A stretch of 64,000 nucleotides of DNA, from contig NZ_CP134223.1 in NCBI RefSeq assembly GCF_031599675.1, positions 1,364,001-1,428,000 on the forward strand. Reading direction: 5' to 3'. Positions within the stretch are counted from its first letter, which is position 1. Each line of letters starts with the position of its first letter. The notes beneath the pieces are model-generated. The model made no database searches, was not told where the DNA came from, and was given only the letters and a program-made list of their open reading frames with translations. The position numbers and the translations under genes were made by a program. Of this stretch, positions 33,550-40,431 are shown one piece after another. Source of the DNA: Paenibacillus pedocola. GTDB taxonomy: Bacteria; Bacillota; Bacilli; Paenibacillales; Paenibacillaceae.

Positions 33550-33563
33550 AGAGGGGTATGGAG

Positions 33564-34625
33564 ATGTTAAAAGTAGGCGTAATTATGGGCGGGGTATCCT
33601 CTGAATATGAGGTGTCGCTGAATACCGGCAGAGAAATGCTGAAACACTTGGACCGGAGTAAATATGAGGCGGTGCCGGTAGTCATTACAGAGCGCGGACA
33701 GCTGATTGATCAGGTAAAAGGGCTGGATTTCGCACTGCTGGCGCTCCACGGCGCTTACGGCGAGGACGGAACGGTGCAGGGCACGCTGGAGACGCTCGGT
33801 ATCCCTTATTCCGGGAGCGGCGTGCTGTCCAGCAGCCTGTGCATGGATAAACATCTGTCCAAAACCATCCTCAGAAGCAAGGGGATCCTGACCCCGGATT
33901 GGCTGTGCTGGGACAGCATGGATGATTATGCACCGGAAGCGGTGGAACGCCTCGGATATCCGGTCATGGTTAAGCCGAATTCGGGCGGCTCCAGTATCGG
34001 CATGTCGAAGGTGAACAATTCACAAGAGCTGCGGGGGGCGGTGGAAAAAGCTTTTGCCGCAGACCGTTCCATTCTGATTGAAGGATTCACCGAAGGGCAG
34101 GAAATTACCTGCCCGATTCTAGGCGGAGACCTTCTGCCGGTCATTGGTATCCGCTCGCTGGGTGCGGACTGGTTCGACTATAGCGCCAAATATGCGCAGG
34201 GCGGAGCGGATGAACGTGTAATCCAGCTGTCTCTGGGGACTCACGAACGGGTGCGTACGGCGGCATTTGCCTGCTATAAGGCGCTGAAGTGCTCTGTCTA
34301 TGCTCGGGTGGATATGCTGCTGCAAAATGGCGTTCCCTATGTCCTTGAAGTGAACACCCTGCCGGGGATGACCGAAACCAGCCTGCTACCGCGAAGCGCA
34401 CTCGCTGCCGGCTACACCTTCAGCAGCCTGCTCGATGCCATCATTGCCGGTTCGCTGCAGGTGCGGGGAGATCAAGCGGGGGAGGTGCAGGCGCCGAAGG
34501 AGGAAGAGGCAGGGCAAACAGGGCGGATACAGGCTGCGGGAGAATCAAACGAAGCGTGTGCGGAAGCCGGAGAGCAGGCAGCGCAGGCAGATGAAAAAAT
34601 GCAGGAGGTGATAAGCCATGCTTAA
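33564..34625 (+). CDS. ddl: D-alanine--D-alanine ligase
   Basis: An ATP-grasp ligase that makes the D-Ala-D-Ala dipeptide of peptidoglycan. Family landmarks are VGVIMGGVSSEYEVSL at the start, LHGAYGEDGTVQG near residue 60, PVMVKPNSGGSSIGMSKV near 135 and VLEVNTLPGMTETSLLP near 265. ATG at 33564 is preferred, as AAGAGGGG lies 7 bases upstream; 33546 is also in frame. The catalytic body ends near residue 300. A further 50 or so residues rich in Ala, Glu and Gln form a tail that ordinary Ddl proteins lack. It overlaps the aminotransferase gene by 8 bases. Confidence 0.94.
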   Translation: MLKVGVIMGGVSSEYEVSLNTGREMLKHLDRSKYEAVPVVITERGQLIDQVKGLDFALLALHGAYGEDGTVQGTLETLGIPYSGSGVLSSSLCMDKHLSKTILRSKGILTPDWLCWDSMDDYAPEAVERLGYPVMVKPNSGGSSIGMSKVNNSQELRGAVEKAFAADRSILIEGFTEGQEITCPILGGDLLPVIGIRSLGADWFDYSAKYAQGGADERVIQLSLGTHERVRTAAFACYKALKCSVYARVDMLLQNGVPYVLEVNTLPGMTETSLLPRSALAAGYTFSSLLDAIIAGSLQVRGDQAGEVQAPKEEEAGQTGRIQAAGESNEACAEAGEQAAQADEKMQEVISHA

Positions 34626-35811
34626 AGAGTCTTCACTTCAGCGCACGCAAGGGCAAGAGTGGATTGCCCCGCGTGTGCGGGAGATTGCGCCTTCGGGCAT
34701 CCGCGCTTTTTTTGATCTTACTGCCGGTAACAACGATATTATATCACTTGGTGTGGGAGAACCCGATTTCGCTACACCGGAGCATGTGAGAGCCGCCTGC
34801 ATCCGGGCGCTTGAGCGCGGAGAAACCATGTATACGCCAAATGCCGGGCTGCCGGAGCTGCGGGAGGAAATTGCCCGTTATCTGCACAACGGGTTCGGGC
34901 TGCAGTATGATGCTGCAGACGAAGTGATCGTCACTGTAGGCAGCAGTGAAGCGCTGGATCTGGCACTGCGCGCCTTCACCGCTCCGGGCGATGAAGTTAT
35001 TATCCCTTCGCCCAGCTATATCGCCTACTCCCCGATTGCCCATCTGAACGGGGGCACACTGGTAGAGGTTGAGACCCCGGCGGAGCTGGGCTTTAAGCTG
35101 ACGGCCGAAGCGCTGGAGAAGGTCATCACCCCGCGCTCCAAGCTGCTGATGCTGAACTTCCCGAGCAATCCTACGGGCGCGGTGATGTCTTACGAAGACT
35201 GGCTGCCTATCGCCGAACTGGTGAAGAAGCATAACCTGCTGGTACTCTCGGATGAAATCTATGCCGAGCTGACCTATGACAGTAGACATGCCAGCATTGC
35301 CGCGCTTCCCGGCATGAAGGAGCGGACCATAGTGATCAGCGGCTTCTCGAAGGCCTTCGCGATGACCGGCTGGCGCGTAGGGTATGCCTGCGGCAACCGT
35401 GAGCTGCTGGCTGCAATGCTGAAGATCCATCAGTACACCGCGATGTGCGCGCCGGTGCTGGGGCAGATTGCCGCCCTCGAATCCCTGCGCAGCGGACTGC
35501 GCGACAAGGACCGGATGAAGGAGTGTTTCCGGCAGCGCAGAACGCTGTTTGTGGAAGGCCTCCGGACCATCGGACTCCACTGCCATGAGCCGCAGGGGGC
35601 ATTCTATGCCTTCCCGTCGATTGCCCATACCGGAATGCAATCCGAGGAATTTGCCGTGCGGCTGCTGAGGGAAGCAGGCGTTGCCGCCGTTCCCGGGCAT
35701 GTGTTCGGAAGCGGCGGCGAGGGGCACATCCGCTGCTCCTATGCGGCCTCTACGGCCAAGCTGAACGAGGCACTGGAGCGGATGGAAGGGTTTATGAAGG
35801 TTAGAATATAA
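34618..35811 (+). CDS. PatA-like PLP aminotransferase
   Basis: A 397-residue class I aminotransferase. It shows SLGVGEPDFATPEHVR near residue 40, FPSNPTGAVMSYEDW near 180, and the PLP lysine in SGFSKAFAMTGWRVGY near 240. It resembles Bacillus PatA, reported to act on N-acetyl-LL-diaminopimelate in the acetylase branch of lysine and diaminopimelate synthesis. Its 8-base overlap with ddl supports a role in peptidoglycan precursor supply, but the precise substrate is inference. GGAGG lies just upstream of the ATG within ddl. Confidence 0.85.
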   Translation: MLKESSLQRTQGQEWIAPRVREIAPSGIRAFFDLTAGNNDIISLGVGEPDFATPEHVRAACIRALERGETMYTPNAGLPELREEIARYLHNGFGLQYDAADEVIVTVGSSEALDLALRAFTAPGDEVIIPSPSYIAYSPIAHLNGGTLVEVETPAELGFKLTAEALEKVITPRSKLLMLNFPSNPTGAVMSYEDWLPIAELVKKHNLLVLSDEIYAELTYDSRHASIAALPGMKERTIVISGFSKAFAMTGWRVGYACGNRELLAAMLKIHQYTAMCAPVLGQIAALESLRSGLRDKDRMKECFRQRRTLFVEGLRTIGLHCHEPQGAFYAFPSIAHTGMQSEEFAVRLLREAGVAAVPGHVFGSGGEGHIRCSYAASTAKLNEALERMEGFMKVRI

Positions 35812-35849
35812 CGGATTCCATCACGGATTCAATAATGGTAAAAATGTAA

Positions 35850-35878
35850 TTGTACGATCCTGTTATATCCCCTATAAT
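35850..35878 (+). promoter_or_regulatory. Promoter of the cobT leader
   Basis: TTGTAC at 35850-35855 and a perfect TATAAT at 35873-35878 are 17 bases apart, followed by a short leader and a terminator upstream of cobT. Confidence 0.75.
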
Positions 35879-35939
35879 CCTAAAGGAAGAAACAGGGATA
35901 TGCAGTATAATAGCTTGCGGCAGCAGCATGGCAGCGATC

Positions 35940-35967
35940 GCCCCCTTCTTCGGAGAAGGGGCCTTTT
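35940..35967 (+). terminator. Intrinsic terminator in the cobT leader
   Basis: GCCCCCTTCT pairs with AGAAGGGGC around a TCGG tetraloop and is followed by TTTTT. It lies about 60 bases after the predicted transcription start and 93 bases before cobT, so it can act as an attenuator. Confidence 0.85.
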
Positions 35968-36059
35968 TGCGTATGGAGCAGAAACATATGAACAGAGCCG
36001 GCGACAGTACTTGGAGCACCAAAATATGCGATTACACACCAGCACAGGAGGAATAATCA

Positions 36060-37121
36060 ATGATCTCAGCAATTGAAGCAGTAATCGGACGGATTGCCCC
36101 GGCCGATCAGGAAGCAATCCGGCGCGCGGAGCAGCGGCTGGATATACTGACTAAGCCGCCGGGCAGTCTCGGCCGGCTTGAGACGCTGGCCGTGCGGCTG
36201 GCAGGCATCTCCAAGACGGAGCAGCCGGCTTACGGCAAACGCACGGTGGTGGTTATGGCTGCCGATCACGGCGTATGCCGTGAAGGGGTCAGCGCTTTTC
36301 CGCAGGAGGTCACAGTGCAGATGGCCTACAATATCCTCAGCGGCGGTGCAGGGGTGAATGTACTGGCCCGTCAGGCCGGTGCTGAGGTGAAGCTGGTGGA
36401 TATCGGTGTGGGCGCGGACTTGAGCCATCCCGAGCTGATTGACCATAAAGTACGCTACGGCAGCGGGAATATGGCGCAGGGGCCTGCGATGAGCCGGGAG
36501 GAAGCGGAACGGGCTATTCTGGCCGGGATAAGCGTGGCGGAGGAAGCGGTGAAGCGCGGGACGGAGATTTTTATTACCGGCGAGATGGGCATCGGCAATA
36601 CCACGGCCAGTGCTGCAGTTCTCTGCGCGCTGGAAGGCATTCCTGCAGAAACGGCAGTAGGCCGGGGCACAGGGATCGACGATGAGCGGCTGCGTCATAA
36701 AATCGCCGTTGTGGAGCGGGCGCTTCGGCTCAATGCCCCGGATGCTGAGGATGCCATCGATGTATTGTCCAAAGTGGGCGGGCTGGAGATTGCCGGTCTT
36801 GCCGGTCTGATTCTCGGTGCGGCAGCGGCCGGAGTTCCCGTCGTTCTGGATGGCTTCATCTCCGGCGCAGCGGCACTCGCTGCCAAGTCCCTTGCTCCGG
36901 AGTCCATCCATTATATGATTGCCTCCCATGTTTCCGGCGAGCAGGGCCATAAGCTCATGCTGGAACATCTGGGGCTGGAAGCGCTGCTCGATCTTGGGCT
37001 GCGCCTTGGCGAAGGAACAGGGGGAGTTCTCTGCCTGCATCTGATTGAAGCGGTCAGCCGGATTATGCGGGAAATGGCTACCTTCGAAAGCGCGGGGGTC
37101 TCCGGAGCGGAGAGCCGATGA
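36060..37121 (+). CDS. cobT: Nicotinate-nucleotide--dimethylbenzimidazole phosphoribosyltransferase
   Basis: A 353-residue CobT that activates the lower ligand base 5,6-dimethylbenzimidazole to alpha-ribazole phosphate. It shows TKPPGSLGRLETLAVRLAGI near residue 30, VVMAADHGVCREGVSAFPQE near 65, GEMGIGNTTASAAV near 178, and the catalytic glutamate in the C-terminal RLGEGTGGVL near 320. AGGAGG lies 8 bases before the ATG. It opens the second half of the split cobalamin cluster, overlaps cobU by 4 bases, and is preceded by a leader with its own promoter and terminator. Confidence 0.95.
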   Translation: MISAIEAVIGRIAPADQEAIRRAEQRLDILTKPPGSLGRLETLAVRLAGISKTEQPAYGKRTVVVMAADHGVCREGVSAFPQEVTVQMAYNILSGGAGVNVLARQAGAEVKLVDIGVGADLSHPELIDHKVRYGSGNMAQGPAMSREEAERAILAGISVAEEAVKRGTEIFITGEMGIGNTTASAAVLCALEGIPAETAVGRGTGIDDERLRHKIAVVERALRLNAPDAEDAIDVLSKVGGLEIAGLAGLILGAAAAGVPVVLDGFISGAAALAAKSLAPESIHYMIASHVSGEQGHKLMLEHLGLEALLDLGLRLGEGTGGVLCLHLIEAVSRIMREMATFESAGVSGAESR

Positions 37122-37666
37122 GCATTCTCGTAACAGGCGGGGCGCGAAGCGGTAAGAGCAGCTTTGCTGAGCGCCTGACACTGTCGCTGGCGGATGAGGC
37201 GTTGTATGTAGCAACCGGGCAGGCGTTCGACAAAGAAATGAAGGCGCGGATAGCCCTGCACCGCCGGCAGCGTGAAGCAAACGGTGGCCAGTGGGAGACG
37301 CTAGAGGAGCCGCTTGATCTGCCGGCATTGCTTGAGCGCCTCTCCGGGGGAAAGGCGGTGCTTGTGGACTGTCTGACGCTCTGGCTCTCCAATGTGCTGC
37401 TGGACGTAGAGGGTGAGACGGACAGACAGGAACGGGTAGAACGGGAGATTGCCCGGCTTGAGCAGAGCGTAGCCGCTTTCGAAGGGACGCTCGTTCTTGT
37501 GACGAATGAGGTCGGTGACGGCATTGTGCCGGAATACGCACTCGGGCGGCTGTACCGGGATTTGGCCGGCAGGATGAATGCGCAGCTGGCCAGGCAATGC
37601 CGGCAGGTCTTTCTGGTCACCGCCGGGATTCCTATTGAGCTGAAGAGCAGGGAGTACAAGCTGTGA
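37118..37666 (+). CDS. cobU: Adenosylcobinamide kinase / adenosylcobinamide-phosphate guanylyltransferase
   Basis: A 182-residue bifunctional CobU. The P-loop GGARSGKSSFAE lies at residues 7-18. YVATGQAFDKEMKARIALHR near residue 30 includes the histidine guanylylated during catalysis, and LVDCLTLWLSNVLL near 82 and VTNEVGDGIVPEYALGRLYR near 128 are typical. It phosphorylates adenosylcobinamide and transfers GMP to it. It overlaps cobT and cobS by 4 bases each. With CbiZ also encoded, the cell could take cobinamide by two routes. Confidence 0.95.
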   Translation: MSILVTGGARSGKSSFAERLTLSLADEALYVATGQAFDKEMKARIALHRRQREANGGQWETLEEPLDLPALLERLSGGKAVLVDCLTLWLSNVLLDVEGETDRQERVEREIARLEQSVAAFEGTLVLVTNEVGDGIVPEYALGRLYRDLAGRMNAQLARQCRQVFLVTAGIPIELKSREYKL

Positions 37667-38475
37667 GCGCAAGGAGGGATGCCGCCGCTGCGTTTCAGTT
37701 TCTGTCCCGCTTCCCGGTTAAGGATGGCGGGGACTTCTCGCCGGAGCTGCTGCGGCGCAGCGTGGTCTATTATCCGCTGGTCGGTGCGGCAATCGGGCTT
37801 GTCACTGCGCTTGGTGCCGCCGCTGCTGCCTGGCTGCTGCCGGCCTGGCCCGCCGCTGTAATTACCCTCATCCTATGGGTGGGACTTACCGGCGGGCTGC
37901 ATTTGGACGGCTGGATGGACAGCGCCGATGCGCTGCTCAGCTACCGTTCGCGGGAGCGGATGCTGGAGATTATGAAGGACAGCCGGGTGGGGGCTATGGG
38001 CGTGCTGGCCTGCGTGCTGCTCCTGCTGCTGAAGGCTTCCTTGCTGGCAGCCTTTATCGGAGGCAGCCATTATTATGCGCTGCCGATGCTGCTGCTGCCG
38101 CCGGTCTGGAGCCGCTGGTACATGGTGCGGGCGATGGCCCGCTACCCTGCTGCCCGCGGCAGCGAAGGCCTGGCAGCGGGCTTCGCCGCGCTGCCGCTGC
38201 GGCAGGAGCGGCGCGCGCTGCTGCTCGCCGCCCTGCTGACACTGCCCGCCGCCGCTGCGCCTTTGGCGCTTGGCGCGGGAGGCACGGCCTGGCCGCAGCA
38301 GCTGGCGGCGGCTTGCCTGGCGCCGCTTGCCGCCGTGGCCTGCGGCACCTTGGCGGCACGGCGGATCAGCAGCCGGCTCGGCGGGCTCACCGGCGACGTG
38401 TACGGCGCGCTGAACGAGCTGCTGGAAGCAGCGGTACTGCTGCTTCTTGTGCTGCTGCAGCACAACCTAATGTAG
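37663..38475 (+). CDS. cobS: Adenosylcobinamide-GDP ribazoletransferase (cobalamin synthase)
   Basis: A 270-residue integral membrane protein that joins adenosylcobinamide-GDP and alpha-ribazole. Hydrophobic segments fill most of the chain. The family motif GLTGGLHLDGWMDSADALLS lies near residue 70, and DSRVGAMG with conserved Asp and Arg near 105. The start is GTG at 37663 overlapping the cobU stop. The last third is extremely Ala/Leu-rich and GC-rich, which creates long open frames on other frames that are not genes. Confidence 0.94.
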   Translation: MSARRDAAAAFQFLSRFPVKDGGDFSPELLRRSVVYYPLVGAAIGLVTALGAAAAAWLLPAWPAAVITLILWVGLTGGLHLDGWMDSADALLSYRSRERMLEIMKDSRVGAMGVLACVLLLLLKASLLAAFIGGSHYYALPMLLLPPVWSRWYMVRAMARYPAARGSEGLAAGFAALPLRQERRALLLAALLTLPAAAAPLALGAGGTAWPQQLAAACLAPLAAVACGTLAARRISSRLGGLTGDVYGALNELLEAAVLLLLVLLQHNLM

Positions 38476-38488
38476 CTGGCGGCTTAGC

Positions 38489-38530
38489 CGCAAGCTACAC
38501 CCCGCAAGCTACACGCCGCAAGCCACACAC
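38489..38530. repeat. 14-bp tandem repeat before cobQ
   Basis: Three units of CGCAAGCYACACNC at 38489-38502, 38503-38516 and 38517-38530 fill the cobS-cobQ gap. Confidence 0.8.
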
Positions 38531-38548
38531 CGAAAGCAGGAAGAGAGC

Positions 38549-40162
38549 GTGGATCCATACATGGAACAACAAACTGAACTACAAACCAAGCAGCCAGCGG
38601 CTGTGCTGATGATACAGGGAACGGCCTCGGATGTCGGCAAGAGCCTCGTTACTGCTGCCATTGGCCGGATCCTGGTACAGGACGGCTATCGTACTGCCCC
38701 ATTTAAATCCCAAAACATGGCGCTCAATTCCTATGTCACACTGGACGGCAAAGAAATCGGCCGGGCCCAGGGCATGCAGGCCGAGGCTTTCGGCATTACA
38801 GCTACCACCGACATGAATCCGATTCTGCTGAAGCCTTCAGGGGAGATGAGCGCACAGATTGTAGTACACGGCGTGCCGCATGCGGCGCTGAGTGCTCGGG
38901 AGTACCGCGAGAAGTTCCTTCCGGAGGCGAAGGAGACGGTGATGTCTGCACTCGGACGGCTGCGTGACAGCTATGATGCCGTGTTGATGGAGGGCGCCGG
39001 CAGTCCGGCCGAGATTAACCTGAAGGCGCGGGATATTGTGAATATGAATCTCGCAGGCTGGGCTGACGCTCCGGTATTACTGGTTGCGGATATTGACCGG
39101 GGAGGCGTCTTCGCATTTCTGGTTGGAACCCTGGAGCTGCTGGAGCCGCAAGAGCGGGCACGTGTCAAAGGCTTCATCATCAACAAATTCCGCGGTGATC
39201 TCTCACTGCTGCAGCCGGGGCTGGACTGGCTGGAGGCGCGCACGGGAATTCCGGTGCTCGGGGTGCTGCCGTTTCTGCCGCAGCTGCGAATTGAGGCGGA
39301 GGACTCTGTAGTTCTGGAAGGAACCTCGGGCCGATTGCAGCCCGGCAGCACCAGGGAGCTGGATATCGCGGTCATCCGCTATCCGCGAATCTCGAATTTC
39401 ACCGATTTTGATCCGCTGGAGGATGAGCCGGATACGGTAGTTCGTTATGTGACCTCAGCTCTAGAGCTCGGCACACCGGATGCCATTATCTTGCCGGGCA
39501 CGAAGAATACAGCAGCTGATCTTGTGTTCCTGAGACAGCAAGGATTCCCGGAGGCGATAGCGCATGCGCTCCGCCAGGGAACCCTCCAGCTCGCGGGAAT
39601 CTGCGGCGGCTATCAGATGCTCGGGCAGAAGCTGCTGGATCCGGACGCCGTGGAGAGCCCGGAGCCGGGTGAAAGCAGCGGGCTTGGCTATCTCCCGCTG
39701 TCGACAGCTTTTCTGCAGCATAAAACGACCGTGCGGGTGAATGGTGTCCTGGCCGACGGCCATCCGCTGCAATTAAGCGGGATCTCTACGACGGCAGCGG
39801 CCCATACTGCTGTAAGCGGATATGAAATCCATATGGGAACAACGACGAATCTTGAGCCTGACGCTGTGCGCAGCCTGTTCCGGCTGGAAAGGGCGGATGG
39901 GCAGGAGCAGCTAGAAGGCTGGGGCTCACCTGACGGCAAGATATGGGGGACATACCTGCATGGCCTGTTTCATAATGATGAGCTGCGCCGCAGCTGGCTT
40001 GACGGCATGCGGAAGGCTAAGGGGCTGACACCGCTGGCAGCAACCTTCTCTTCGGCAGCGCTGCGTGAACAGGAGTTCGATAGGCTGGCTGCATCCGTAC
40101 GGGAGAACCTTGATATGGAGGCTGTGTACACAATTATGGGGCTGTCCGTGAAAGAGGAATAA
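38549..40162 (+). CDS. cobQ: Cobyric acid synthase
   Basis: A 537-residue glutamine-dependent amidotransferase (CobQ/CbiP) that amidates cobyrinic acid a,c-diamide at positions b, d, e and g. The N-terminal P-loop-like segment is GTASDVGKSLVTAAIGRIL near residue 26, with KSQNMALNSYVT following. The C-terminal triad-type GATase domain shows LAGICGGYQMLGQKL with the nucleophile cysteine near 352 and a histidine in GTYLHGLFHNDELR near 470. The start is GTG at 38549 after AGGAAGAGAG. No early corrin-ring genes are in the window. Confidence 0.95.
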   Translation: MDPYMEQQTELQTKQPAAVLMIQGTASDVGKSLVTAAIGRILVQDGYRTAPFKSQNMALNSYVTLDGKEIGRAQGMQAEAFGITATTDMNPILLKPSGEMSAQIVVHGVPHAALSAREYREKFLPEAKETVMSALGRLRDSYDAVLMEGAGSPAEINLKARDIVNMNLAGWADAPVLLVADIDRGGVFAFLVGTLELLEPQERARVKGFIINKFRGDLSLLQPGLDWLEARTGIPVLGVLPFLPQLRIEAEDSVVLEGTSGRLQPGSTRELDIAVIRYPRISNFTDFDPLEDEPDTVVRYVTSALELGTPDAIILPGTKNTAADLVFLRQQGFPEAIAHALRQGTLQLAGICGGYQMLGQKLLDPDAVESPEPGESSGLGYLPLSTAFLQHKTTVRVNGVLADGHPLQLSGISTTAAAHTAVSGYEIHMGTTTNLEPDAVRSLFRLERADGQEQLEGWGSPDGKIWGTYLHGLFHNDELRRSWLDGMRKAKGLTPLAATFSSAALREQEFDRLAASVRENLDMEAVYTIMGLSVKEE

Positions 40163-40164
40163 GG

Positions 40165-40316
40165 ATGTTTATGGCGATTCTGCTGTAATGGTGGCCGGAC
40201 TGGCCGAGATCGGCGGCGGATATCTCGTATGGCTCTGACTGCGGCTCTATGACTGGATCGGAGCAGGCATCTGCGTAATCGGAGTGTCGGTGATCCTCTG
40301 GGCACCAAGAAGCTAG
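40165..40316 (+). pseudogene. ynfA: Remnant of a YnfA-family membrane protein gene
   Basis: Right after cobQ a decayed copy of a ynfA-type gene (UPF0060, normally about 108 residues, four membrane segments) can be read. The start MFMAILL is in one frame. A one-base shift then leads to VAGLAEIGGGYLVWL, followed by an in-frame stop and then LRLYDWIGAGICVIGVSVIL and WAPRS to a TAG. The conserved N-terminal EIGGGYLVW and C-terminal YDWIGA motifs are present, but about 50-60 residues between them are missing. It therefore has a frameshift, an in-frame stop and an internal deletion, and is almost certainly non-functional. Confidence 0.85.
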
Positions 40317-40354
40317 TATTAGGAGTCTTGCCAAGAACAGGAAGATTCATGTGA

Positions 40355-40398
40355 AAAAAGGGACTCTCCGGAAGCCGGCAGCTTCCAGAGAGTCCCTT
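40355..40398 (-). terminator. Terminator of the chemoreceptor gene
   Basis: AAGGGACTCTC at 40358-40368 pairs with GAGAGTCCCTT at 40388-40398. On the minus strand the stem is followed by TTTTTTC. Confidence 0.9.
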
Positions 40399-40431
40399 GG
40401 TTTGATTGCAGATGTTATGCTCGCGGCGGGG

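Noticed and set aside
37873..38609. Long open frames on other frames across cobS
   Set aside because: They arise from very GC-rich, Ala/Leu-rich cobS codons; the cobS frame has conserved family motifs and the others show low-complexity Arg/Ala/Gln sequence.
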